A stretch of 24,099 nt of DNA from Prorocentrum cordatum (taxonomy: Eukaryota > Sar > Dinophyceae > Prorocentrales > Prorocentraceae). Location of the stretch: NCBI GenBank assembly GCA_963575745.1, contig CAUYUJ010020604.1, forward strand, positions 87,501-111,599, read 5' to 3'. How positions within the stretch are numbered: position 1 is the stretch's first letter; each line of letters starts with the position of its first letter. This document shows positions 16,125 to 24,099 of this stretch, one piece after another. Both the position numbers and the translations under genes were made by a program. The notes beneath the pieces are model-generated. The model worked only from the letters and a program-made list of their open reading frames with translations, had not been told where the DNA came from and searched no databases.

Positions 16125-16298
16125 GCACGTACGAGTGGCCCTTCGCCGAAGTGACTTTTGGTGCGTGTCTGGTGGGGCTTCCCGCTGGCCGAGCGCGATG
16201 CGGTAGTTGCGTCTTGCGCGCTTGTGTGTTGGCCCCCTGCGGCCCCCAGAAAATTGCACGCCAAAGGTCACTTTTACCCAGGGTCGCTTTTGCGTGTG
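16125..16298. mobile_element. TIR element (GTGACCTTT family), copy 2
   Basis: Inverted ends: left 16125-16168 (CGTACGAGTGGCCCTTCGCC, then AAGTGACTTTTGGTGCGTG) and right 16256-16298 (inverted: ACACGCAAAAGCGACCCTGG, then AAAAGTGACCTTTGGCGTG). Overall length, paired GTGACC modules and centre length resemble copy 1 at 12.56 kb, while the centres differ. The sharing of ends but not centres is typical of a MITE family. No clear target-site duplication. Confidence 0.65.
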
Positions 16299-16339
16299 GC
16301 CGACTAGACGGTTCCCACGAAGGTTTGGTACTGGCCGCG

Positions 16340-16560
16340 TGGTTCGCCCGGAGGCGGCCAAAAAGGCCCCCACAGACCGGCCAAAGAGGCCCCCGAGAGG
16401 GCCCAGAGACGGCCCAAGAGCATTTTAGGACGGCCCACGAGGCCCCCAAGACTGAGAGCATGGCCCACAAGACCCCCCACATGTCACCCAGAAGCCCCCA
16501 AGAAGATCCCAGAGGGCCCCCCCCCAAAGGCCCCAGGGCCCCTCAGGGGCTTGGCCACGG
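16340..16560 (-). repeat. Degenerate GGCC-type array, site 2 (inverted)
   Basis: Modules GGCCCCCAAGA, GGCCAAAGAGGCCCCC and GGCCCACGAGGCCCCCAAG are the reverse complement of the GGCCTCTTGGGG family at 3.1 and 19.55 kb. It is open in plus and minus frames as Pro/Gly/Arg or Gly/Trp/Leu peptides. Repeat, not gene. Confidence 0.75.
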
Positions 16561-17053
16561 GGCCACGCACGCAGTGTGCCCGCCACGCGGACCAGGCTTC
16601 AGGGCCCCGCCCGTTGGGCCCCACTCGATTCAGCGCGGCCCTTGAGCAGGAACCGGGGTCCGCGGCGCGCGGCGTTCAGAGCCCCCGCCCCCTCTGGTCG
16701 GTGAAACGGCAGCGCCTTCATTCTTTCGGAACGTATGGCGTTTGTTCCAGTATCGGGATGTTTTCCTCAGCTTATGGGGTCTCTGGCTGAGTTCCACGCT
16801 TTAAAATCGTCCTCGCTGGAGGTCGACGTCGCAGATTCAGATGTCGTGGGTCTCGTCAGGATCGCTCACGTCCATGTCGCCGGGTGATCAGTCTGAAATG
16901 AAATATATACATATCCATGCTCGTCTGAAGGAGGCAGGTGGTGGGGGTTTGGGAGCAGGTGTGCACACATGTAAACCTGGAGCAGATGGGAGAGAGACGC
17001 TTCACTGCATTTGTAGACCTTGCAGCCCTCAGCGACCCGTCCCACGTCTCCAG

Positions 17054-17112
17054 GTTCCTGTGCTGCCTCACCCCCCCCGCTCGCTCACATCCGCCTGCGC
17101 TCTGCTTCGCAG
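17054..17112 (+). other. Candidate 59-nt intron
   Basis: It begins GTTCCTGTGC after CTCCAG, is pyrimidine-rich throughout (long C run, CTCGCTCACATCC) and ends CTCTGCTTCGCAG. This matches GT-AG splice rules, and the length is plausible for a short eukaryotic intron. The upstream frame is the protein-like one described for 16983-17053. There is no transcript evidence. Confidence 0.35.
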
Positions 17113-17241
17113 CGGTGCTCGTTTTTTTGATCAAGGGTCGGCCGGGGCCCCGCGGGGCGTCGCCTGCATAGGCACCGCGCCCTTTCCTCATTGCTTGTTG
17201 GGCAATCGCTGCTGCTGCTGCTGGCGAGTATGGGCTCGTAG

Positions 17242-17388
17242 ATGCACGATGCCGAGAAGGCCAAGGACTTCACGAAGCGATCTCAGTCGAGGGGGCTGGC
17301 GACGGACGGGGGGTCGAGCCCATCGAGTGCGTCCGGAGTCTGCGATGCCATCGGCAGGGAGGCGTCCCCCCGCCGCCCGCTGCTCTGA
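17242..17388 (+). CDS. Small possible exon or ORF (48 codons)
   Basis: From ATG 17242 to TGA 17386-17388. The first 15 codons (MHDAEKAKDFTKRSQSR region) use GC-ending codons almost exclusively (GCC, GAG, AAG, GAC, TTC, ACG), as expected for dinoflagellate coding DNA. The remainder is Ser/Gly/Ala-rich. An in-frame TAG precedes the ATG, so this is either a start or a 3' splice junction at CTCGTAG. No family recognised. Confidence 0.25.
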   Translation: MHDAEKAKDFTKRSQSRGLATDGGSSPSSASGVCDAIGREASPRRPLL

Positions 17389-17885
17389 CAACCGTTGTAG
17401 TCGCCGTCGCTGCCGGTGCCGGCGCTGCCGTCGTTGTCGGAGGCAGGGGCGGTGGAGGTACGTCGACACTCACGTGGAGAGGCAGACCAGTGGGCGCAAG
17501 AGGCCACTGCCCTCAAGTAGGGCACGTCCCTCTACAGGAGGAATACTCAAAGATAGTAAACCAATAGTCGGGGGGCGATGTTTTGAGCATCGTTTTGCTA
17601 TTGTTGATCACTTGTTGCATACTGTCTCTTTTCCTCCCAGATCCGCCTGTAGGGGGACACGCCCGACTTCACACTGCCCCGTGTGCCTCGCAGTCTGCTG
17701 CACGGCAGTGCCGGCCAAGCGCAGCGTAGGCCGCTCACGCGATCAGACAGACCCCCAGGGCTCGGCCGGCTCGCCGAGGGCTCGGCCACGAGCGGTCAGT
17801 CGAGGCGGTTCCCAGCCCCTCGGATCGTTCATTATTCTCTTTTCCTTCGCTGTGCGTCTGAGACCATCATCGTCGATGCGTGCAG
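17389..17885. other. No clear gene; possible intronic sequence
   Basis: Contains GCC/GTC-rich and pyrimidine-rich stretches, including CTTTTCCTCCCAG at about 17629-17641, a plausible splice acceptor. Nothing else recognised. Confidence 0.3.
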
Positions 17886-18065
17886 GCAGGTGGTCAGGGC
17901 TACGGCCAATGCGCTGAAGCAAGGACCCTTTGGGGCGCGGGAGGGGCTCTGGTTTTCGTTCGGGCCGTTCCCCAGCTCTGGGTCGGGTACATCACCTCTA
18001 CGTTGCCGAGGCTCGCCGTGGCCAGAAAGACCCCTTTGTTCCCTGCTCATCGTTCCTGGTTGTAG
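17886..18065 (+). CDS. Possible exon, unknown protein, partly repeat-derived
   Basis: It starts right after GTGCAG (17885) and ends at TAG 18063-18065, with 59 GC3-rich codons. The peptide is protein-like (around GGALVFVRAVPQLWVGYI, then LPRLAVARKTPLFPAHRSWL). Its second half (about 17972 onward) is similar to the dispersed segment at 2467-2620, so it may be a fragment of a repeated element rather than a host exon. No domain recognised. A second plus frame (17683-18273, around ETIIVDACRQVVRATANALK) also looks partly protein-like. Confidence 0.3.
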   Translation, partial: AGGQGYGQCAEARTLWGAGGALVFVRAVPQLWVGYITSTLPRLAVARKTPLFPAHRSWL

Positions 18066-18090
18066 CGCGGTGGCTGCAGAGGGAGGAGCT
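17972..18090 (+). repeat. Dispersed segment, second copy
   Basis: Matches 2467-2620 through GGTCGGG, GCCGAGGCTCGCCGTGG, the AAAG(A/T)CCC block and GTAGCRCGRTGG. The 2.5-kb copy carries an additional hairpin in its middle. With only two copies here I cannot define the full unit. Confidence 0.55.
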
Positions 18091-18286
18091 GGAGTCGAGG
18101 GAGGAAACGCGAGAGGCGGGCCTGCGCGCAGGCAGCTCGGCGATGGCAAGGTCGGCACTCGGCGCCGCACTCCCCACGGGGGCGCCGGCGCTGCCGTGGG
18201 CCGTGCCGGTGCGCCCGGGGCAGCGCAGAGGCGGGGGGAGTTTTTTGATATTATAAAATACAAGATAGTATAACAAGAAACACACA

Positions 18287-18320
18287 TATATACATATATG
18301 TATATACATATATGTATATA
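18287..18320. other. AT-rich perfect palindrome
   Basis: TATATACATATATGTATATA is self-complementary and occurs at 18287-18306 and again, overlapping, at 18301-18320, giving a 34-bp palindrome in otherwise GC-rich DNA. A TATATAAATA sequence follows at 18315-18324. It could extrude a cruciform or be a low-melting site. A promoter role is not supported by any adjacent gene. Confidence 0.85.
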
Positions 18321-18660
18321 AATACGTATATCCTTTGGCGCGCAGGTATTGCCCGGGCCAGCTCCTGCCCCCCCCCTGGGTATCAGAGGAGGACAATGTA
18401 TGTATACCGCTGCCCTTCTCTTGTTTTTCCCCTTTGTGGGCTCCCATGGGAGTCCCTCGTCGCCACCGCCAGGTTTGCCTCGCAATGCTAGTCAGAACGC
18501 ACCGTGGGAGAGGTCCAGGGAGTAGCGGTATCGGTACCTTGTTGCTTCCCCAGGGTAGTGGGAACGATCGTAGTCAGGAGAGGGCGCCTTGACCCTCCCC
18601 CCCCCACATGCTGGTGCTCGCGCGCACACGTTGGCGATCGCAGCGCACCCCCGCCCCGAA
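18321..18660. other. No recognisable gene
   Basis: Mixed sequence. GTCCAGGGAGTAGCGGTATC at 18513-18532 resembles 5298-5319. Short frames only. Confidence 0.4.
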
Positions 18661-18710
18661 GCAAGCATCGCCGTCACCCAGGGCGGGCCCCGCAAGCATT
18701 GCCGTCACCC
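18661..18710. repeat. 31-bp period direct repeat
   Basis: GCAAGCATCGCCGTCACCC at 18661-18679 and GCAAGCATTGCCGTCACCC at 18692-18710 differ at one base. A C run follows. Small local duplication. Confidence 0.75.
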
Positions 18711-18769
18711 TGCCCCCCCCCCCTTGGTTAATGACAGTTACCGGAAATAATGAAACACAGTTGCGAAAG

Positions 18770-19334
18770 TCAGGATGAGAAGGAGGGGGAAGACGAAGAC
18801 GAGGAGACGAGTTGAGGAAGAGAGACACGGATTGGGGCTCGTGGATGAGCGACGGGTCCCGCTGGCAAATGAAATCGGTGGTTCCGTCGCGTTCCGTCGC
18901 TAAGTCAGTTTTTGTTACATGGCATTGGCGAGCTTACCCTGTGCAGCAAGAAAAATAATGTGTTAGGTTTGTCTGCAAGATCTCGGTCTGTCTTCGAGCT
19001 GGGCAACCTTGCGACCTGGGGACGTCGCCGAAGAGGTGAAGGAGGAGAAGGAGCTGGGCGGACATCACGGAGCATGGACAAGCCCAGGAGCAGTAGACAT
19101 AGAAGCAACGAGAACCAGAGCACGAGCAGGAGCAGCAGAGGAATAGACATATCGCAACGACTAGGAGCCCAAGAAGTCAGAGGAACAACACATCCATAGC
19201 AGTAGCAGCGATGATGAGACAAACGGGGAGGATGATCAGAAATGAAGAGGGAGTAGGAAGAGGACAGAAGCGAAGGGAAGTCCACTCTTTCGTCCAAGAC
19301 GACCCCGACAGAGCTAACTGGATTCGCCTGGACG
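18770..19334 (+). other. Purine-rich region with possible coding end
   Basis: Purine-rich on the plus strand. From ATG 19211 an open frame includes a non-repetitive, protein-like stretch (around EVHSFVQDDPDRANWIRLDG) that ends at a candidate splice donor GACG|GTCCC at 19335. Upstream, 18912-19199 is open with an Arg/Ser-rich tail (SRSMDKPRSSRHRSNENQS) but has no ATG. Minus-strand frames also overlap. No family recognised. Confidence 0.25.
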
Positions 19335-19434
19335 GTCCCAAGTGCTTCTTTAATTCCTTCCTCCTGCTCCTCTTCTTCCTACCCTTCCTCGTCCTGCCGA
19401 TCCCTTTCTTCATCTTCATCTTCCCTTCCCGCAG
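19335..19434 (+). other. Candidate 100-nt intron with long pyrimidine tract
   Basis: It begins GTCCCAAGTGC and is followed by about 80 nt of almost pure pyrimidine (TTCCTCCTGCTCCTCTTC type), ending CTTCCCTTCCCGCAG. Without splicing it would translate as an implausible run of Leu, Phe and Ile. This explains the hydrophobic stretch better than a membrane protein would, but a simple CT-rich repeat is an alternative. Confidence 0.35.
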
Positions 19435-19544
19435 ACGCATTGCCCTCCTCGTGCTCCTCCTCCTCCTCATTCCCAGCAGTAGGGCTTCGCATCCAGTTGC
19501 CTTCAGCTCCTCCCGCCACCGTGCCCAGGCTGTGGGCCAGGGCC

Positions 19545-19960
19545 CTCTGGGATGCCCCTGGGGACTTCCCGGGAGGCTCCCCGGAAGCTCCTCGGCGGCG
19601 ATCTTCGGGGCGCCTCGGGGGCCTCTCGGGGGCCTCCCAGGGCCTGTTCCGTTTGCACTGCTTCAGGGGAGCGTCTGGAACCAGAGATGCATCAAGGAAA
19701 AGTCAGCCAGCACGATGGGGCGACACCTGCATGCGAGAACGCGCCACCTGCAGCCACAACGGCCCGGCATCACTGGGGCCTCCTGGGGCTGTTGGGGGGC
19801 CTGATGTTGGTCCCCTGGGGCTTGCTTTTGGTCCCCTGGGGCCACCTGTAGCCGGGGCCTGCTTCTGGTCCCCCCGGGGCCTCCCGGGGCTCCTGGGGGC
19901 CCCTCGGGGCGCCTGCTGCCGAGAGGCCTCGGGGGCCCCCCCCCGCCCGCGGGGCGCCTC
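19545..19960 (+). repeat. Degenerate GGCC-type array, site 3
   Basis: Modules GGGGCCTCCTGGGGCT, GGTCCCCTGGGGC and GGCCTCTCGGGGGCC resemble the array at 3.1 kb in the same orientation and are inverted relative to 16.35 kb. The array is interrupted by unique sequence at about 19660-19760. Open frames here (plus 302 codons, minus 198) are Gly/Pro/Arg-rich and compositional. Confidence 0.75.
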
Positions 19961-20162
19961 GCCCCGCAGGCCTCGCTCCGCGCCGGCGCTCGCCGGGCGC
20001 TCGCCCCCCAATTGGCGGGGGCCCGCGGGTCGGCCGGCTCCCCTGGGCGGTGGCCGGCGGTGCCCGCTCGTGGTGGTCGCCTCGTGGGCGCCGGCTGGGC
20101 GCCGGCTCGCTGGGCACGTTTGCCACCACCACCACCAGAAGCTGGAGGGGGGGGGGAGGTGG

Positions 20163-20285
20163 AGGGCGAGGAGGAGGAGGAGGAGGAGGACGAAGAGGAC
20201 GAAGAGGACGAAGAGGACGAAGAGGACGAAGAGGAGGAGGAGGAGGAGGAGGAGGAGGAGGAGGAGGAGGAGGTGGAGGGCGAGG
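20163..20285. repeat. (GAG)/(GAC GAA) microsatellite 1
   Basis: GAG triplets with a higher-order GACGAAGAG unit repeated about five times (20188-20230), then pure GAG/GGA. Purine-rich on the plus strand. Would encode Glu/Asp or Gly/Arg runs. Confidence 0.95.
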
Positions 20286-20362
20286 AGCTGGAGGGGGGAA
20301 GGAGGTGGTCAGAAGCTCGTTTTGGGGACCGTCCTGGGGCCCACCTGATGGATCTGTTCGAG

Positions 20363-20475
20363 TCAAGTTCGACTCAGGTTCGACTCAGGTTCGACTCAAG
20401 TTCGACTCAAGTTCGACTCGGGTTCGACTCAGGGTCGACTCAAATCGACGGACGTTCGACGCAGCTTCGACGCAC
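20363..20475. repeat. 11-bp tandem array (TTCGACTCAGG)
   Basis: About ten units of TTCGACTCAGG with AAG and GGG endings, decaying into TCGACGCA variants to the right. Each unit plus its neighbour reads GGTTCGACTCA, close to the tRNA internal B-box consensus (GGTTCGANNCC), but no cloverleaf or A-box accompanies it. Confidence 0.9.
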
Positions 20476-20529
20476 GAGTGGAGCGAGTGTCTCCAGGAAG
20501 GTCCCCATAATGAGCATCCAAAGGTGGAG

Positions 20530-20608
20530 GGCGGAGGACGAAGAGGAGGAGGAGGAGGATGAGGAGGAGGAGGAGGAGGACGAGGAGGAGGAGGAGGAGG
20601 AGGAGGAC
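20530..20608. repeat. (GAG)n microsatellite 2
   Basis: GAG/GGA triplets with GAC and GAT interruptions, same strand bias as the first tract, ending at a C-rich stretch before the right foldback arm. Confidence 0.95.
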
Positions 20609-20826
20609 CCCCTCCCCCAAAAACTTCTGGTGGTGGTGGTGGGCATGGCTGGCGCGTGCTCCCAATGGACTGGCAGGCTGCACCGGGGCGGCTGGACCAC
20701 GCAGATTCTCCCCTCTGGAAGGTCTCCGCCCCGCGACCCCCCGGACTGGCTGGCACAACTTCGCGCAGGGCATTTTGCATCTGCTTCTGCCCCAGCGCCC
20801 ATGCGAAATATGAATTCAGATCATCC

Positions 20827-21940
20827 CAGCCAAACGGGTATCCTCCCCTCATCCTCTGCAGCGAATACTATGCGCGCGCATTCGTTTATCAAAGATCGTC
20901 AGTTTCCAAGAGTCCCTCGCATAAAAACGGGATGAAGTGCACGCGCGCTCGCGTCGTCGCACGCGCATCCCGAATTCAGTCAAAAACCATAGGTTACATT
21001 AGGATCCAAAATCGCTCGTCCCGGAAACATATGAAACAAATTGTTTCGCCGCAAGAACTGTCAAAACAAAGCGTGCGCTCGCGCTCTTGCAGATTCTTAG
21101 TTCGGAAAAGCAATGGTTTTTCAACATGTTCATTACATTCTACCAAACGTGCCTCCCGCGCGCGCGTGTCGAAATCGCTCGGGCTTTGCGCGCGTGCTGT
21201 CGCAAGAACCCCTTGCAAACAAATTGACGAAGTGCACGCGCGTGCGTCGTCGCGCGCGCATGCGGATTTTTTTCAAAACCAAGGGTTTTCGTGGGGGGGT
21301 CAAGCTCGGTTATCTCGAAAACATAAAACAAGTAGCTCGGCAACATCAGTTTTCAAAAATGCATGCGCTCGCCCGTCGGCCGCGCGCGAATGTCGAACTC
21401 CTTCTAAAACCTTCATTACCGACGCGCGGACGGCGTCATCGTCGTCGGCGTGTCCAGCGTCGGCGCCGTCGCTGGCCTTGCCGTCGTCGTTGTCATCATC
21501 GTCACCTGCATCGCTACTACCATCCTCGTGTCTACTGTTGTCGACGTCGCCATGTCACCGTGCCCGCCCGGGTGGTCGACTTGCAGTGAAATGCCCGTCC
21601 GCGGCCGTGTCGGTCGCGCCAAACTAGCTGGCCGATTTGCGCGCGAGCATGCGCGCTAGCGCGGCCGCGGCGATGCACTAGCCGGCGCCGAGCAGTCATC
21701 GCAATTGCAGCCGCATGTGTTTTGCAAACTAATTGCGGGTGGGTCGGCGGGGCGATTGCGAGAGCAGTGGAGCTGACCACTTCAGGTTCGGCAGGGCGAA
21801 ATGCACCCCATCGATTCTCTTGTTTTTTAACCATCGAAAACTACCCCGCCTCTTCCCGGGAGCATCCGTCGGGCCTCGCGTATTGCAATGTGCATATGAT
21901 TCTGCCTCTTCGCTCATTTCCCATCTGAACCACACCACCC
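20827..21940 (+). repeat. ~1.05-kb satellite unit A
   Basis: First of three related long units. Landmarks in order: CAGCCAAACGGG; GATGAAGTGCACGCGCG with CGTCGTCGC; a GTC/ATC-rich stretch (about 21436-21550); GTCGACGTCGCCATG; CGCAATTGCAGCCGCATG and TTGCGGGTGGG at 21732. This unit has an extra internal ~295-bp duplication: the GAAGTGCACGCGCG landmark occurs at 20931 and 21226. The alternating CG-rich landmark contrasts with the AT-richer sequence around it. No gene; frames are short. Confidence 0.8.
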
Positions 21941-22403
21941 CAGATAGGCCGGTGTCCGCCCTTCCCCGTCATCTCATGCAAATGATACCGTACGCGCGCA
22001 CTTGTTTATGAATGGCCAGCAGTTTTCATGAATCCATTGCGCGACAATGTGACGAAGTGCACACGCGCGCGTCGTCGCGCCCGCATTCCAGAGTTCCTCA
22101 ACAACCATTGGTTGCGTAAGGATTTCAAAATCGAATGTCCCGAAACATGTAAAAAGCATGGCCCCGCAACACGATGTTTCAAAAATGGTTTGCGGGCGCG
22201 CTCTTGCGACTTCTTGAGAACAATTGACCAAACGGGCCTCTCGTTCGCGGGTGTCGAAATCATGCGAACGCCTTTGCGCGCGTGCCAGGGAAGGGGGGGG
22301 CACGATGCCTGTCAATTAACAACATTCGGGTCACTCGCGCCAGTCGGTCGCACGCGCTTGCCGGAATCTTTCCAAAGCCTTCACCGCCGACCCGCAGACA
22401 CAC

Positions 22404-22449
<46 letters not shown>

Positions 22450-22930
22450 GGCGTGATCAGCATCGTCGCCGTCATTTGCCTTGCCGTCGTCATCGTAATC
22501 GTCGCCACTAGCATCGCTATTATCATCATCGTCTTTGCCGTTGTCGACTTCGCTATGATACCGCGCCCGCCCGACTCGCACTGGATCTCCCGCGCGCCAG
22601 CGCGGCCTGTGAGACGCGCTGGGAAGTCCCCAGCGCTCAGCGCCACCGCGGCCGCGTCGGCCAAGCCAGACTAACTGGCCGCTCTGCGCGCCACCCTGCG
22701 CGCGCTAGCGCGGCCACAGCAATCCGCCAGCCAGCGCCAAGCAGTCAGCGCAATCGCCGCCGCATGGGTTTTGCAAACCAAGTTGCGGGTGGGTGGATGG
22801 GATGATTACGATGATCTTTCCGAACAAAGATTCCGCCACCCTCCTCCCCAGAATCACCGGTACCCTCTTGGATAGTATAATTGACACGATTTTGCCCCAT
22901 CTTTAATTTCCAATTGAATTCATACTATTC
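21941..22930 (+). repeat. ~1.05-kb satellite unit B
   Basis: Second unit, with GACGAAGTGCACACGCG at 22051, the GTC/ATC-rich stretch at about 22400-22550, GTCGACTTCGCTATG, CGCAATCGCCGCCGCATG and TTGCGGGTGGG at 22782. Only this copy has a perfect (ATC)n expansion. Identity to units A and C is high at landmarks but low overall, so this is an old duplication. Confidence 0.8.
22404..22449. repeat. (ATC)n microsatellite inside unit B
   Basis: About 15 perfect ATC units. The equivalent positions of units A and C have only degenerate GTC/ATC triplets, so the expansion happened within one satellite copy. Confidence 0.95.
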
Positions 22931-23995
22931 CAGCCAGGCCAGTGTCGACACCCCATTTCGCCTTTGTCAAATACTACGGCGCGCGCGCCCTTTCATTTCA
23001 AAATATCATGGTCCAACCACCCCTTGCACACATGACACAACTTCCATACGCCCGCGCACATACCGAAATTCGAATTTCCAAACGCACCAGCTTACAAACA
23101 TGCCAACAACACCCCACAAACCACCATGCTGTTTTGCAGAGCTGGATCGAGATTTTATGCCCGCGCGCATATGAGTTTAGCAAGTCGTTGCGAACCCGTA
23201 TTGTCACCTCACCGCGCGATGCACCCGCATTGACCTAGCACCTATCGTGCGCTCTGTGTATTAGCCCATATTCGATAATACGGAGCGCGCGACGCGCGCG
23301 CTGCCACGCGCGCGTGTCGAGAGTGTTCGAAACGTGGCAACATGCAGCGCCGCAGCACATGACAGACCATTCGCAGTCGTACAAACAGTCGATCCAGTTT
23401 CTCGCCTGTTCGCGCGCACTTCCTCCACATCGCCTTCATCAGCTCCACCGCATCACCGCCGTTATTGTCATCGCCGATCGCCGCAAGTGCCGCCCTCACC
23501 AACCAGTCACCTTTACAACCCACACACATGGACATCATCATCGTCATCGTCGTCGCCCGCATCGGTTCCGTCATCGGCCCTGCCGCCGTCATCGCCATCA
23601 TCGCCACCACTTTATCTATTCCATAATCGTTGCCGCCATTGTCGAGGTCATCATGGTACCGCACCCGCCTCAGTCGCGGACCCGCACTGAAGGGCCCGTG
23701 CGCCAGCGCGGCTTTTGGGACGTGGTGGGAAGTTAGCACCGGTAAGCGCCATTGCGGCCGCGCCGGCTGTGCCAAATCAAGTGGCCACCGTGCGCGCGAG
23801 GTTGCGCGCGCTATCGCAGCCGTAGAGATTAGCTATCCAGTGCCAAGTAATCACCGCAATTGCGGCCGCATGGGTTTGCAAAACAAGTTGCGGGTGGGAA
23901 GGTGGGATGATTGCCCGCGCGAGCAATTGATTTGACGGCTTCGTTTCTGAAAGCTGAACTGCGCCGCATCCGTTGCATCATACTTGTGTTACATC
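22931..23995 (+). repeat. ~1.05-kb satellite unit C
   Basis: Third unit: CAGCCAGGCCAG start, a heavily diverged GTGCACG region, an ATC/GTC-rich stretch at about 23525-23650, TTGTCGAGGTCATCATGG, CGCAATTGCGGCCGCATG and GTTGCGGGTGGG at 23886. A 14-bp palindrome GAAATTCGAATTTC at 23065-23078 is unique to it. Spacing of the GCGGGTGGG landmark is 1050 bp (A to B) and 1104 bp (B to C). Confidence 0.75.
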
Positions 23996-24099
23996 GACAA
24001 TGCCAAACCCATTGTTGGGGTCCACGGTGGCAATCATTATCATCTTCCATCCCCTCCACTTCAGGGACTTTAATACCCGCTGCCCCTCCGAATGTTCTC
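23996..24099. other. Window end; possible start of a further satellite unit
   Basis: By position another unit should begin here, but I could not align the visible 100 bases to the other units with confidence. No gene. Confidence 0.3.

Larger units (their letters stand above)
16841..17917 (+). other. 358-codon plus frame; probably a mix of exon and intron
   Basis: Starts at a true ATG (16841) and is open for 358 codons, but it becomes Cys/Arg-rich across CTG and GCC repeats (CCCCWRVW, RCSDNRCSRRRCRC), which argues against a single protein. Another frame in the same DNA looks better: 16983-17053 reads GERRFTAFVDLAALSDPSHV and ends at CTCCAG|GTTCC, a plausible donor. I keep the interval as a candidate gene region without a product. 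Confidence 0.25.
20121..20645. repeat. Foldback region with ~21-bp inverted arms
   Basis: TGCCACCACCACCACCAGAAG (20121-20141) and its near-exact inverse (20624-20645, CTTCTGG followed by TGG triplets and GCA) flank about 480 bp. A G-run follows the left arm and a C-run precedes the right arm, so similarity extends slightly inward. The interior holds two GAG tracts and an 11-bp array. Arms are partly microsatellite, which lowers confidence that they mark element ends. Confidence 0.5.

Noticed and set aside
19440-20348. 302-codon plus frame ending in an Arg/Thr/Lys repeat
   Set aside because: Spans the GGCC array and the GAG tract; composition alone explains it.

Overview
The window looks like gene-poor nuclear DNA of a eukaryote, and a dinoflagellate is my best guess. 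The reasons are high GC, no bacterial operon structure, very dense and varied tandem repeats, short GC3-rich candidate exons separated by repeats, candidate short introns with pyrimidine tracts, and one reverse-transcriptase (RT) remnant of the kind common in dinoflagellate genomes. The assignment is an inference (about 0.65); I saw no spliced-leader, rRNA, tRNA or snRNA sequence that would settle it. Most long open frames are by-products of GC-rich, stop-poor repeats: they are open on both strands, low-complexity, or lack an ATG. I therefore call very few genes.

Layout. 0-1.7 kb: purine-rich GGA tracts, a near-perfect hairpin, and two long alternating GT/GC tracts. 1.8-3.0 kb: two copies of a palindromic element with terminal inverted repeats (TIRs), and a dispersed segment that returns at 18 kb. 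3.1-5.1 kb: a GGCCTCTTGGG-type degenerate array, then two 15-bp arrays in opposite orientation around a G-rich repeat with a quadruplex motif. 5.5-6.0 kb: two inverted-repeat elements built on G/C runs, one bounded by a 13-bp direct repeat like a target-site duplication. 6.55-7.25 kb: ten units of a 73-bp repeat. 7.5-9.1 kb: mixed unique DNA with a few weak candidate exons. 9.3-9.7 kb: nine units of a 42-bp repeat. 9.7-11.4 kb: RT remnant with motifs A, B and C still in one frame. 11.5-13.6 kb: two related (GGT)n blocks enclosing a TIR element and a triplicated ~140-bp unit. 13.8-15.65 kb: GC-rich DNA with weak minus-strand coding signals. 16.1-16.6 kb: a second copy of that TIR element and an inverted GGCC-type array. 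16.8-19.5 kb: the best candidate exons and introns, with an AT-rich palindrome at 18.3 kb. 19.5-20.65 kb: a third GGCC-type array and a foldback region with GAG tracts and an 11-bp array. 20.8 kb to the end: a ~1.05-kb satellite repeated about three times.

No set of genes working together can be reconstructed. The notable content is structural: at least four small inverted-repeat element families, several repeat families present at two or three sites (one inverted), and satellite-scale duplication. Repeat units and palindromes were read by eye, so boundaries are approximate.
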